Part shown: positions 31,591 to 53,109 of the stretch, piece by piece | Layout: every line of letters begins with the position of its first letter | Numbering within the stretch: position 1 is the stretch's first letter | Source of the DNA: Paralichthys olivaceus | Lineage: Eukaryota; Chordata; Actinopteri; Pleuronectiformes; Paralichthyidae | Direction: 5' to 3' | Length of the DNA: 64,000 nucleotides | Assembly (NCBI RefSeq): GCF_024713975.1 | Contig: NC_091112.1 | Coordinates: 11,020,001-11,084,000 of the forward strand | Notes under the pieces: generated by a model | Databases searched by the model: none | What the model saw: only the letters and a program-made list of their open reading frames with translations | Told to the model about the DNA's origin: nothing | Translations under genes and position numbers: made by a program

Positions 31591-31773
31591 CACTCCGAGG
31601 AGACCGTGCCGCCCCCTCGCTGAAGGTAGACTGGAGAAAGTGAAGAAGATGGAAGGAGCTTGTGTTGTTGTATTATTGAGGAGATTTATGGAGTAGCGGA
31701 GTGATAACCGTTCTCCCGTCTTGTCGGAGCCAAAGAGTGGAGCGGCACCGGGGGATTCACAGATAGTATGCCC
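31591..31773 (+). promoter_or_regulatory. hycc1: Putative promoter-proximal 5' UTR exon of hycc1
   Basis: CpG-rich sequence ending at a strong donor (CCC|GTAAGT at 31774), about 6.2 kb upstream of the first hycc1 coding exon, which itself begins at an acceptor (AG at 37964-37965). This is the best candidate for the non-coding first exon. It contains an ATG six bases before the donor (31768), which would open an upstream frame. The exon start is not determined. Confidence 0.55.
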
Positions 31774-32207
31774 GTAAGTACACGCCGTTTCCCCCGGTTT
31801 AAATGCTGTCGCGCCTTAGCCGAGCTAGCTAACTAGCTAATCTATAAGCAACCGCAGTGACAGCTCGGAGTCATTCAGCAAAGCCGAGACCGACCGAGCG
31901 TGTGTGTGAGGGCGCGGGATTAATTTACACTCTCTGGTACCTAGTTAAGCTAACGTTTGCCATTGAATTAGCGGTGCTTTGAGGCTGAATTTCAAGCTGT
32001 GTTAGCAGTTGTCACTGTGTCAAACTAACCGGTTAGCGGCAGCAGCACATAAAGGACACGTTGTTAGTTAAATTAGCCGGTTAACGTGATGACAGACAGC
32101 CGTGGAGAAGACGTCACAACACAAGTTAACGAGCTTTACATCGCAACCATTTTGCTGTGGTGCTCACATCTGTCATTGAGACTTTGAACCTTTATCCAGT
32201 GGAACAG

Positions 32208-32830
32208 CTGTGTGTGTGTGTCTGTCTGTCTCTCCCTCTGTGTGTGTGTTAACTCTATTGGACCTTTTCCGGTATACACGTAGACCTTCTGAGAACCAGC
32301 AGACCTCATGGGGACAGAAGGCCCAGTTCTAATGAGGGAAAACATAATTTCCCATGTCCAGGTTATGGTTATGAATGGGCTTAGGTTAGGGATAAGGCTG
32401 TCCACAGTGAATGGAAGTCAATGCAAAGTCCTAACAAGGATAGCAGCGCAAACTTTTGTGAGCGTGTCTTGTCTCTCTTGTCTGTCTGCCTCTGTCCTTC
32501 AGGACAGCGTGAAGATCATTTTAAAGATTCCTCCGATGGTGTGTGTGTGTGTGTTACCTCTTTAGGACCTTTTCTGGTATAAACATTGACCTCTTCAGGA
32601 GGGGGGGTCTTGATTTCTGATGTCCTTGTTAAGGATAGGGGTTTGTTGTGGAGTATGGTTAGGTTAGGGTTAGGGTTAGATATGAATTGGTCATGGTTAA
32701 GGTAAGGGATAATGCTGTCCACAGTGAATGGAAGTCAATTCAAGGAAAACCTCTGTGTGTGTCTTTGTTCCATCTTGTTTGTTTGTCAGGATTGTTAAGA
32801 TAATTTTAAAGATTCCTCAGGTGAAGTGTG
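32208..32830 (+). repeat. Tandem pair of a ~290-bp repeat unit
   Basis: The order GT run, GACCTTTTC(C/T)GGTAT, TTAGGTTAGGG, CTGTCCACAGTGAATGGAAG, TGTCTTTGTT/TGTCTTGTCT and ATTTTAAAGATTCCTC is seen first at 32208-32530 and again at 32539-32820. Both copies end in the same ATTTTAAAGATTCCTC block followed by GTGTGTG. This is a local duplication of the dispersed repeat also found at about 6148-6420. Confidence 0.8.
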
Positions 32831-32850
32831 TGTTGTGTGTGAGATGTGTG

Positions 32851-32851
<1 letters not shown>

Positions 32852-32908
<57 letters not shown>
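32852..32908. repeat. GT microsatellite, 57 bp
   Basis: Uninterrupted GT run in the first hycc1 intron, directly following the duplicated repeat unit. Confidence 0.95.
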
Positions 32909-32909
<1 letters not shown>

Positions 32910-35320
32910 AAAAGCAGACTGGTATTTAAGATAATGTGTAGTTAGGATTTTTCTAAATACCATCATGTGATGCAGCTTTCCTCCGTGCCACTCAGCAAGT
33001 TTAAGGGTTTCCTGTAAGAGGGGGAAATGGTGTGACGCCTTGCCTAAGAGCCCAGTGGCAGTCTTGCTGTGTGTAATGACCTCCTTTACTACTTATACTA
33101 CATACTGCATGTAATCAAACCTTGGAGAAGAAAATATTGTTTTGTACTGTGTGTCCTTCACAAAGGCAGAACTTCTGGTGGTGCACCAGTTATTGTTTAA
33201 TCAAGATAGTATTAGTGCCTTGATTTGTTGGCTGACCTTTGTTATACATGCTGTATATCTGTGCTTTTGTTTGCCTTTGTCATAAGGGATAGACGGGTTT
33301 GCTAGGTAAGTGATCCTGCACTGTTAAAAGTGTTGTCATTAGAGCGTGGATGTGTGTGAGAGTGCACAGGCTTGTTAATGTGTGCCATCCGTGGCTGCCT
33401 GTATCTTGGGCCTCTTAAATGCTTTTTGACAGTAAAGCCTGCTAGGTCATGGAGAAAGAAGATTGCACTGGCACTGCTGTCAGTCCGCATCATAGCTGGA
33501 GTCACCCATGTCTGCAGTTTCATGAGCCATTTGAGCAATGAAAACTCTCTCAATTCTTGCCCCTGCTTAATACACAAACACAGTATGGCAGAAATGCATC
33601 TTAATGTATACAGCAAAAGTATAATTATCTAGGCATGAATACCATAAGATACATACATTTAGGCCAATGAAAAATCATACCAAAAGTGGTAATTGTGAAA
33701 ATATAAGCCTGAACATAGATACATTATGAGAGAGCTATCTAATTAGGACAAGTAAAGCTGCTTCCCCTGATACAGAAACAAAAGGAGAGAAAATAGGGCA
33801 GATGAAAGTGATAACATTGAATAATAGGTTTTGTTAATCATCGGTATCTTCAGGCTCATTCACTGCAGGAAGACAGGGAATTGGATGGATGAGAGGACGG
33901 CTCAAGATGCATCACTGGCTTAGAGGCAACGCAGAGGAGAGTGTAGACTGCTATTAGAGGATTCCTCCCTGTCAGATCTCTCTGTCTTTCAGCAGCCAAA
34001 ACCACACACACAAACCAGACTCTGCTGTCATGTCTGCTTAGTTGCAGGCAGTCCTCTGCTACATAAATCTCTGTTTGTCTGCGTGAATATGAAAAAAAAA
34101 AACAGAGGCAGAAGAGAAGAAGCCTTCTACTCATCCTCATAGCTATAAGCAACTTGCTATTGAAGAAGACCTGAGGGGAGAGTATGGTGGGAGTCAGTGA
34201 TGATAACTGGCAGTAACAGGGTTCACCCCATGGCAAGCCAGTGTACCTAAAAAAGATGACAACCTACGACATGAGAAAGATTTCCTATAGACTGGAGAAA
34301 AAAAGCTGCACAAACACTGTGCCAGCTTTGTGCAGGGTCGCCGAACTGACCCTGGAGGTCATGTGTCTATCCTTTATTATCACACTTACATAACCCTGCC
34401 TGTATCATGTTAAAAGATGCATGTAGTCACCTGCTGAACCTGTTGACAACTGGCTACTTTGGAGATACAGCAAATGAATATAGGGGAACCCTGAAAGTTA
34501 CTGAAATAGTTTGACTGGTATTACAGCTACTACTACAGTTGATCACGTTTTTCCTTATAAGCTAGAAGCGATTGATTACTATAGGTTCATTTCAGCATAT
34601 TTGTTTTATTTAACAGGCCCTAATCTCTGTCTGTAATCAGACTAACCATTTGTCTGTGGGTGGGTGTGGCTTGTACCCTGCAACACAGGAAGAAGCAGCT
34701 GGGGTAACTCCGTTGCTCTCAAAACCACCCACTTCATCTTTTTCTCCTCTTTTATCCCCTCCCTCATTCAAGCCTTCATTGTTATTGGCCCAGTCACTTC
34801 CTGAAAAAAGAAGGTTCCAAAGCATATGTGGAATAGGAAGTGAGGTAATCAGCAGGGAGGGGTGTGTATGAGTATGTGTGGGTGTCCCCCTCTTAATTCA
34901 TTTGATGTTGGACTTGCTTCAAGTCTCTCTCCACCAGCTTTCTCCCGACAGGTATGTTCTCACTAGTCCTCTGAGCTGTAAAGGAAGTCCTGTGTGTTGA
35001 TAGTCCTTTTGTTTTCATAGTAATCCATGTGAAGGCATTGGTGGTGTATTGTGTGTTTGCCTCGGGTGTTTTGCAGTAACTCTGTAAGGATATGCACACT
35101 TAGACATGTTGTTGTTGGAAAATAATAAGCTTGTAAGACTGCCAGTAGTGAGTGTTTGTGTGTGTTTGTTTGTGTGTGTGTGTGTGTTTGTGAGTGAGTG
35201 AGTGAGTGAGTGAAAGAGGCGTGGGTGTAAATTCAGAAGGAATGAGCTGTCAACTTTAGCTAGCTCACAGGAACAGGTCTTGTCAAACCAGACATTGAAT
35301 AAACACACTTGCATACGCGC

Positions 35321-35324
<4 letters not shown>

Positions 35325-35368
<44 letters not shown>
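35325..35368. repeat. CA microsatellite, 44 bp
   Basis: CA run in the first hycc1 intron, followed by GCATGCATGCATG alternation near 35378-35392. Confidence 0.93.
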
Positions 35369-35375
<7 letters not shown>

Positions 35376-37996
35376 CGCATGCATGCATGCATGACACGCA
35401 TGACACCTCTGTCGTCACTCCTCGGCAAGAAGTTTGACTTTGGATTGTTGGAAAAACTCTGCTAGGCTCATAAACACATTGGTTAGACTCACTTCCCCAA
35501 CTTGTTCAGATCACACTGAGGCGTGTGTTTCACTATCGTTACTGATAGTCCATGTTTCTCAGAGCCTGGGAGGTTGCCAGGGTCAGAGCAGATAGAAGCA
35601 AATGAACTATCCTCATTAATTGACCCATTCATCTCATCTCTCTCGAGTTATTCATCCCTTGAGTCGTCACACATTCCTTTTATCCCGCATCTTTCCATTT
35701 ATCCCAGCCTCTAATAATTGAACCATTGATCTCTGCTTTGTTCATTCTCTGATGCATCCTACCTGTCCCTCTCCTCTATTTATCAACTTGTTAATCACCT
35801 CACTGGTTTGTTACTTGCGCCTGTCGAGCCTGCTCAGCCACTTATCCCTAACACTGGTTTATTCATGTGTATGTGTGTGTTTCTTCTGTTAATATGGTTG
35901 AGCTGCACAGAAGCAGCCCACCAGCTGCTGTGCTTGTGCCCTTTCAGGCTTATATTGATTTCTGTTAGACTGGCTAACTTGTTAGCAGATAAACAACTGC
36001 CAAATAACATAATAATGGTCTTTCGTATACTACCAGGGAAACAAATTTATTTCCAGTTGCTTGTGTCGGTCTTCAGTCTGTCAATAGAGCCTAGAAATCT
36101 TAGAGACAGGGCTTCATGTGCTATTATAATCTTTTTTCTGTTTTCTTAAATTTTTTAGACAGAATCATCGCTTGTTCTTTGAAAAATTATCTGCAGATTA
36201 TATCATTCAAATGCAAAACTGATGTTTTTTTTTTACATTTTTACACCTTCATTGCTCACACCTACAATGTTGCTGGCCATCACCTTCATCAGATTTCTGG
36301 CACATTGCTCCATTTCTGTATTATCATCACTTGTTGCTCAGTGCGTCAGTGGCAGCAGTGTATTGCTTCAGCCACACGTGCATGTAAGTGCATCACCCAG
36401 TGCTCTGTGGGGTTAATAGTGGTTATAAAATGCACAGTAAGTAATTTAATATAGATAATTGTCTGTGGATGGTTACATAGCAAATCACGTTGTCTTTCTA
36501 ATTAAATTATTAGAACAAGGCTTCCAATTAGTTAAATTCATATGTACCTGGTGAAAAATAACTGTATGGTACAATCCAGGGGGTAGGATTGTTAGCGTGG
36601 CAGTCGGCTGCTGATTTGGTCCTCGGGGATCTGATATTGATGGCATGCCCCAGACGCCAGCGTGGGCAGAGCTGATGGGTTACAAGTGATTCTGTAGGAG
36701 GAGAACCCATCCCCTTACAAGACTGACTCATCCAAACTAATCACAGCCTTTATTGTTTTTTTTATTCAGTGAACCTCCCATTTAAATGCACATGCTGGCT
36801 TTAGATGTTGCTGTCCTCCCTGTTGTCTTCAACAGCATGAAAAAGCAGTACGACAGAACGTCTCAAAGGACTAATTTCTTTAAATGGCGGCTACTCCGCT
36901 TTATAATCCTTACCCATTTCATGAGTCACTGCCCCCCCCCCCCATCATTCCTGTCATTGGTACGGTCCATAAATAGACACCTGGCTGCTGTGGAGAGACC
37001 AGGCAATGAAATCGTGTGAAATAAATCATTTGGATGTGTGAAAGTCTGATTACCCGGCAGGAAAGATGGGAAGAGGCTTGTGTGTCTGTGTTTGTTTTTT
37101 TTGGCTGTTTAGATAATTAGATAGATAATAATATCATATCATTTTCATAATGTATGTTACTGTTTAGCAAAATGTACCAAAGCTATTCTATTCTTTATCT
37201 CTCACCAGATTGTAGTGATTGAATGAAAGAATGTTTCATGATAGGTTTCATACTCTTCAATCAACAAGTTGGTACCCTCTCTTAAACAAATCCTGCAGTC
37301 GTGACATGAATTGACCAGAGAATATGGAGACAGAGTAACATCGGAGCATCCTTTGAAGAGTGTGTTGCAGTAGAGTGTGTAGAAGAGGAAAGAGAGGAGG
37401 CAGACAGCATCAGTACTGGGAATGGAGAGCAAGGGACATCAGAAATAACCGGGATGAAGGAAATCATTTCCCAGTAACTAGAGCTAAAGCAGGTATGACA
37501 TGTCTTTCTGTCTTTTTGTTTTAAGACGTCGGAACAGCACAGCCTGTTCAACAAGCATCTAAATTCTGCTGTGCCACAGTCTTGTTTTTTTTCTCATCAG
37601 TGAAACCAGCCAGGAGTCTCTGTGTGGGTGATTTTTCAGCCTGAGTTGAGAATAGGTTAGGTACTCGTTGCAGAGGTGTGTGTCTGTGAGAGGGAAACAG
37701 GAGGAGAGTGAGGGGGAAGAAGAGACATGTGCTTCTTTGAGTATTGACTTGATGCCTGGAGCGTATACAGTTACATTTAACCACTGCCATGGGATTTTCT
37801 GATAAAATATTTTTATCAGGACACAAATAATGGAAAGCTAACAAACACGGAAGAAGCCTGGTTCAAGCTGTAAATGCTTGTGTGCAAGAGGGGAGGGTGA
37901 AATTGCAAAATGTGTCGATAATTAAGTCAATTGTGTTTTAACACACGCTTGTTTTTCTTACTCAGGTAGAGGTGACTCCACTTCAGATGAGGGAAC

Positions 37997-47155
<9,159 letters not shown>

Positions 47156-47686
47156 ACCCTTTAAGACTCCTGTCTACATGAACCCTCGCCTGTGATCCTG
47201 TGACCCTGTACCTGTGACCTGGAACTCCAAGCCATGCCAACTCCAAAAGAACCACAAAGACATGATCAAACACTCCCGCTGTTTTCCTTTATCGCTCCAC
47301 TTTAACGTCTTTGATACTGTGTTTGATTCCGCTCAGACATCCAGAGCACCATCATCTCCCTCCGCTCCTTCTGCGAGGTCGACTCGTCTAGGTCTGATGT
47401 AGGCAGGATGTCAGCGATACCACTTCCACAGAGCACTTTGCTGTGAAGTTGTGCCAGTACAGAACTGCACTCCTCTGCAGGGCAGCCTGTCGTGAAAGGG
47501 TTGCACTTAAAACATGTACTAAAAACTGTGTGGGAAAGTATTTTTTGGAAAGTATTTTAATCGGCATTTGTTGCCCTGCATGGCTTTTCCATACATCCAT
47601 CCTGACCTTGCCCAGGTTTTTCAGGGCAGATGTTGAGTATGCTTGAGTGTCTGTACTGTACAGTATGTATGTATATATGTTTTTAG

Positions 47687-47692
47687 AATAAA
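47687..47692 (+). terminator. hycc1: Polyadenylation signal AATAAA for hycc1
   Basis: First canonical AATAAA after the hycc1 stop (TGA at 47153-47155), giving a 3' UTR of about 550 bases. Further hexamers at 48030-48035 and 48753-48758 could give longer 3' UTRs. Confidence 0.65.
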
Positions 47693-47709
47693 GGCTGCTG
47701 ATTGATACA

Positions 47710-49780
47710 GTGATTAAGGTATGATTCTCCGATCGGAAACAATTGTTTCTACTTATAAAAACAGATCCTTTTCCATAGCAATACAAATTTCTCCTGTTCA
47801 GTGGTTTTTTTGGGAAGATCACCCAAACTCCCTCTGTTCCCGCCACTAGTTTTGTCAGTTTCAGCTGTGCTTCTTAAAAGAAAGTTCCATCACTAAATAA
47901 TCAAACTTGTGTGATAAGAATCGGTTCTTCATGTTTACAATTGCACAGTAGTCTCGTTGTGGAGAAGCAATATTTGTGTTCTTCCCTCTGGTTCCTCTAG
48001 CACCTTCCTGACTTGCTGTGTACTTGAACAATAAAAATCCAACTTCTGATGAATGACGAGGCTGTTTTTCGAGTGTGGGGATGGTGTGTGTGACTTGTTA
48101 AGTATTGAATTTTGCACTTGACAGAGTGTTTTCAACTTTGGTATTTTCTTATGAACAAAAAGAGGTGACTCACCTGTGGCGTTTCCCTGTGAGAGGAAAA
48201 GAAAAGAGATGTTTTGTTGCTCTGTTCGCATCTTAAAGATCCCAAAAATATTACAACCAAGCACTCAACCTATCTGCAGAGATATCAAATAATTTGATTC
48301 ATCTGAGTAAAGTTGTGCTGGCGCATTTAAAACTAATGGAACCTGTTCTTTCTGCAGTGGGAGAGTATTTTTGGGGCAACAAGGCATCTTCCCTCACTTC
48401 AGATCCACCCAGCATTCTAGATGTTTGTCGTACTTTGGTGACGTGTTTCCTGTGTCCCACCTTGTTTTTCACCACTTTTCTTGTACCTAAAGAAAAGGAA
48501 TGAAACTCTACCAATCGCCTTCGTTTGGTGTCCTAAATCAAACATCCATGTTGCCCGCCACCCTCAAGCAAAACTGTATTCTCTCATCTGTGTACCAGAG
48601 CTGTCAAGTGTCCATTGCTTGGTGGGACAGTAACAATCATCGTGTTTCTGTTCTAGGGTTTCTAGAATGTGAATGGGTAAGCTCTTGTACTAAAGTTTCT
48701 TTATATTGGCCTTTCATTTGTCTGACATAACTCAACTGCCACAACTTCTGGGAATAAAGTGTTTCTATATTTCACATGTGTGCTCACTCTTTTCTTTGTC
48801 TGCTAGGGAGCATCACCAAGCATTGCAGTTACAAATCCAGACGTCTCACGTCTCTACCTTGACGCTATCTGCTCTCTGTAAAATGTATATGAAGAGCTGA
48901 ATGGCAAGGAAAGTTTATTGGTAGGCTATAGCACATTTCAATAACAAGGCTTTACGTGAAATACAAAAAAGAATAATGAGAAATAGTAAAAGCAACATGA
49001 AACAACACAAAAACATGGTGAAAAAGAGTTGCATAGAAATGACTGAATAAAATAGAAATAAGAGCGACAGTAACAGTGTAGTGTTAGAAATTCATAATCG
49101 TGATTAATAGGAGGCTGTGGTAAACATGGCAGCATTGATATTTTGGGTGGGACATCAATTTCAAGGCTTCATTTTAGATTAAAAAAATTGAGAGATATGA
49201 AAGATACTGAAGATTTTACATTCATTTTTAAAGTTTTACAAACATTAGATATGCAAAAAAACTTCAGGATCCTGCTTCAAGTTGAATAAACTCCTTATTC
49301 AACTTTTACCAATAAGTGAAACAGACATCATTATAGGTCCAGAGACCCTATACTGAAATATCTACTGTCTACTACTACAATAATACCTATTGTTCCTCGT
49401 GTAAATTACTTGCTCAGTGGCTTAGATTTTCACATCACTGACACAGTTGTTATACTGCAAATATACTCAATCATTACAAAAATTATTATTACAAGCTGCA
49501 TTTTTATTTTTTATATTAAAACTTCCATGACAAGTCGACTTTATTGAAGAAGCACAAAACAATACGAGTTTACCAGTGTGCTGTAGAAGAAATAAAAACA
49601 GTACAAATAAAACAAAATAAAATGCTAAAAGGTGATATAAATAAAATAAAGTGAAGTTAAAAGCCTGATAAAACATGTGGGTCTTCAATTTAACCAGTTT
49701 ACAATTTAATTTCTTAAAAGAGATGACTTGGGTTTATTTTTTATTATTTTCTATACCTGTGGTACCACTCGCAGTTTCAC
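47710..49780. other. Interval between hycc1 and tomm7
   Basis: No gene recognised. The first kilobase may be extended hycc1 3' UTR, given the extra poly(A) hexamers. From about 48900 the sequence is AT-rich with A and T runs. Open frames here are short and have no family resemblance. Confidence 0.6.
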
Positions 49781-49789
49781 GTCTCTCCA

Positions 49790-49800
49790 CAAGATGGCGA
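49790..49800 (+). promoter_or_regulatory. tomm7: YY1-like site in the tomm7 promoter
   Basis: CAAGATGGCGA about 100 bases upstream of the tomm7 start codon fits the YY1 consensus CAAGATGGCGGC at ten of its first eleven bases. YY1 sites near the transcription start are common in nuclear genes for mitochondrial proteins and ribosomal proteins. The ATG in this motif would open an upstream frame only if transcription begins before it. Confidence 0.55.
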
Positions 49801-49899
49801 CCTACGGGCGGAACAGCTGACAGAGCAAGCACGTTCTCTCCGACGTCACTTCCTGCTGCTACTCGTCCTTGCCGTCCTCGCAGTCAGAGATAAACACAC

Positions 49900-52073
49900 A
49901 TGGCGAAAATGAGCAAAGAGACCAAACAGCGGCTGCAGCAGCTCTTCCAGTGCGGCCAGTTCGTCATCCGATGGGGCTTCATCCCCACCGTGCTCTACCT
50001 CGGTCAGTATCCGAACATCAGCCGCGGGGAGACGGCGGGCTGACGAGACGTGCCTCGCTAACGTTAGCCCCGGCTTCCTTAGCCTGTTAGCCATACAGCC
50101 ATGCTAGTAGCCTGCTACAGTATCTACTGATAATCTGTGGGTGTTTGGTGCTAGATGCTGTGTTAGCATTGATTCCATTTTCATTAGCATGTGTTTATTA
50201 GTGCATTTCTGACTCTTTAGTTTTAATAGTCCATCACCCCCCCCCCCCCCTCTGTTAAAGTACTGCAGTGATGATGATGATGATGAAGATGAAAAGCTGC
50301 TCAGATGGACGCCATTCACTGTATTTCCCTGGGTGTGTAGAAATCAATGACTCCTCCTCCACTGGTGATGATCAGCAGTGGGTTTTTATGTTAGTTCAGT
50401 AGTAGATCCAGGACTTCGCTCAGTTTTGTGCTCAGTCTTGTAAAAGTGTTGATGACCTTGAATAAGTCCTGGATCTTTGCCTTCAGTCCGCTCCTCTGCC
50501 TGTGTGCATGTCATTAAGACTGATGTGGGGCTCATGATATCAGAGTGAAAAGATTCTATACTGATATCAGGGACTAAGATTTTTAAAGAGTATTCTTCTA
50601 ATATTAGGGAGGAAAAATCCGGTATTGCTATTTGGGAGTAAATTCTGCTACTAAGATTTAAGGGTAAAATCTGACAGTAATTTTAGGGAGTTTAAAAATC
50701 GTATTAATATTAGGGTAAAACTAAATCATTGTATTAATACGAGAATATGATAATTCTAATATTAGGGAGTAAAAAAATATAGAACTTGGATTAAAAATAC
50801 AAAAATATTTATGCTTAATATTCAAAAAATATAAACCTTATATTGTATGTGTTGTTTATTCTTTAAAATTAAAGTTTTCATACCCGCAAATATAAATGCC
50901 AACAAGGATGTGTCTGTGAAATGCTCACATCGGCTGATTTTTTTATCGTCTGACTCCAACCAATAGTTTCTTCGGGCTCTGGATGCCACATGTCTGGGGC
51001 ACAGAGTTTGCAGGTTGTGGTTTGAGTGACTGATGGGGAAGTTGAAACCTCTGCCAGTGTGAGCTCAGCCAGTGGAGTCACAGATTGAGAGAAACCTTCT
51101 CTGACTTCAGCATCGCGGAAATACCAGCGCTAACGTCACTTTCTTTCCCTTTTCCCTTTTTTCATTGCACTTTTCAACTTGGCAGATTTTTCTTTGATTC
51201 AGCGTGTGTTGCCCATGTGTTAACACCATCCAAATAACAATAATAATGATATTGCATTCACCTAATGAAGAGTATGTGTGAAATAGCACTGCAGCAACTG
51301 GTCAGTTGAACTGAGCTTTCAGATTAATTCATCAAAAACATCACTCATTAGTTTTCAGTTTTTCTACTGTGAGGATTGGGATGTTTTTACATTTTATCTC
51401 AAGTGAACCCTGTCGGGTTTCTTTATTTGTCTTGATTTTCTGGCATTTCTCTCACATCTTTTTCTTAAGAATCGGTTGCATCATGGTTAAATCAGAGGGG
51501 GGGGGGGGGGTGTGTGTGTGTGTGTCGGATGTGCTGCTCATGACATTTCAGCTGCAACTTATTTCACACAATGAGATCAGCATGAAGGATTTCACAAGGT
51601 TTGAGCAGTATGATGCAATTTTGCTCTTTGATAAAACCGGGGGGGGTATCAAGGGTCAAACTGTACAATCTGCTGTTTAACTGTAATGACTCAGTGGAAA
51701 ACACACACCTACTTGTGAAGGAAATATTTGCGCACATGTATTTCACAAATTTAATCGTTTTACGTTATTTTACTGTTGTCCTTGACATATTGTACGTGTG
51801 TATTTTTGCTCCAAACCAGTGTATCTTCTATAATGAGTCATTCTGAGATGAGTAGACTGTTTTCACTGTGTACACAATGATCACAGTATCCTTATATTTT
51901 TCTTATTAATTTTGACTTGCAGGTTTCAAACGTGGAGCAGATCCAGGAATGCCTGAACCCACAGTCTTCAGGTAATAAGTTTTCTTAGCAGTGTAACCTG
52001 TCCAGGAACCTCTTAGGTTTTTACTTGAATCGTTTTTGTTCTTTCCTTCTTTTCTAGTTTGCTGTGGGGCTGA
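49900..52073 (+). CDS. tomm7: Mitochondrial import receptor subunit TOM7
   Basis: Three coding exons: 49900-50002, 51923-51971 and 52058-52073. They encode 55 residues, the same length as the human protein. The sequence follows the family closely: SKETKQRLQQLFQCGQF, then the single membrane helix VIRWGFIPTVLYLG, then FKRGADPGMPEP and the end TVFSLLWG. TOM7 is a small tail-anchored-like subunit of the outer-membrane translocase. It modulates assembly of the TOM40 complex and, in vertebrates, stabilises PINK1 on damaged mitochondria. The donors are CTCG|GTCAGT and TTCAG|GTAATA, and the last exon contributes only five codons plus the stop. The gene lies between hycc1 and il6 as in human 7p15. 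The first ATG was chosen; MAKM has a second Met at position 4. Confidence 0.98.
51497..51524. repeat. Poly-G tract followed by GT repeat in tomm7 intron 1
   Basis: Fourteen G residues followed by about seven TG units. The G run could vary in length between reads. Confidence 0.9.
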
Positions 52074-52443
52074 GGAGCATCTCCACACAGCCAATCCCTC
52101 CTCCTCTTCAAGACCATGTGACCCACCTCAGCGTTGGATTTATTATGGACATTATTTTTCACTTTCCTGTTCACAACTCACCCTCATATCTGATCAGTGA
52201 TGAACGGACGTCACCTGTGGCCATATTGTGTATGGCTCTGTTATATTGACAGTAAAAGTATGGAAAGTGTTGGCAGCAGAGATGGAATATGGATCAATGA
52301 CATGGATTCAAAACTGCGTTCCTGAAACAAATTCTGTGTTGCCCAGAATGTCAGTTGATATTGTTTTTGAATGTGCGTCACCAGTGTTTGGATTTATCCA
52401 TTCCATGTCTGTCCTCTTTTATTTGTAATTTAAAAATGATGAA

Positions 52444-52449
52444 AATAAA
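52444..52449 (+). terminator. tomm7: Polyadenylation signal AATAAA for tomm7
   Basis: Canonical hexamer about 370 bases after the tomm7 stop codon. The interval 52074-52440 shows no other gene and is taken as 3' UTR. Confidence 0.65.
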
Positions 52450-52775
52450 TCCTCACTCACACATTGTTCTGTTAATATTGATTGCTGCACGTGTCAGTTT
52501 GTCTGAGGGTTTTAAGTTTGGAAATTCCCCGCAAAATTTAGAAATATAAAATTACACTCATGCATCTTAAGAAACTTGCTTCTTCTCTATGCAGATTATG
52601 TATCATTTTTTCAACATGTTATTAATATTCATTCAAGTTTGGTAGTTCAGAACTCAGCTTATTGCATTTTAATTGTATGAATGGTGTGTTAAGTTTACAC
52701 ATGAATTATATAATATATGACATAATCGTACGGAATAAAAAGAATACTTGAAAAATAGATGATATAATAATTTAG

Positions 52776-52781
52776 TTTATT
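52776..52781 (-). terminator. il6: Polyadenylation signal AATAAA for il6
   Basis: AATAAA on the minus strand about 330 bases beyond the il6 stop (53110-53112). il6 and tomm7 converge, with their signals about 330 bases apart. Confidence 0.6.
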
Positions 52782-52784
52782 TAA

Positions 52785-52930
52785 TAAATACTGTTAACAA
52801 TGATGTGTGCCTTAGTTGTCACAATCCAGAAATGAATCATTTTCAACATCATATCAAGTACAAACTGTATTTTCAGCGCCAGTAACTAAATAATAAATAA
52901 CAATATTCATCAAGTATAAATAGATTAAAT
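52785..52930 (-). promoter_or_regulatory. il6: AU-rich element cluster in the il6 3' UTR
   Basis: Five ATTTA pentamers on the il6 strand: four at 52930-52926, 52921-52917, 52898-52894 and 52891-52887, and one at 52789-52785, in very AT-rich sequence before the poly(A) signal. ATTTA clusters are known destabilising elements in cytokine mRNAs, bound by TTP-type proteins. Function here is inferred from position and from the gene. Confidence 0.65.
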
Positions 52931-53109
52931 AAGTAACATAACAGTGAAACATTAAAAAAACTCAGGGCCACAATATTAAACACATGCGCAGTAGATTGCC
53001 GTAGAGCACAAAGTAAATTCCTGCAGACCCACAATTTGTGTGACGATTCTGAGAGGAGACATTTCCCTGAGCTGCTCCTTCATCTCTGATGTTTTCATTA
53101 AGATGATCT

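Larger units (their letters stand above)
31774..37965 (+). other. hycc1: Long 5' intron of hycc1, with repeats
   Basis: About 6.2 kb with no recognised coding exon. It holds two adjacent dispersed-repeat copies (32247-32462 and 32552-32752), a GT microsatellite (32852-32908), GAGT repeats near 35191-35212, a CA microsatellite (35325-35368) and a C run near 36931. The rest is AT-rich unique DNA. Confidence 0.6.
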
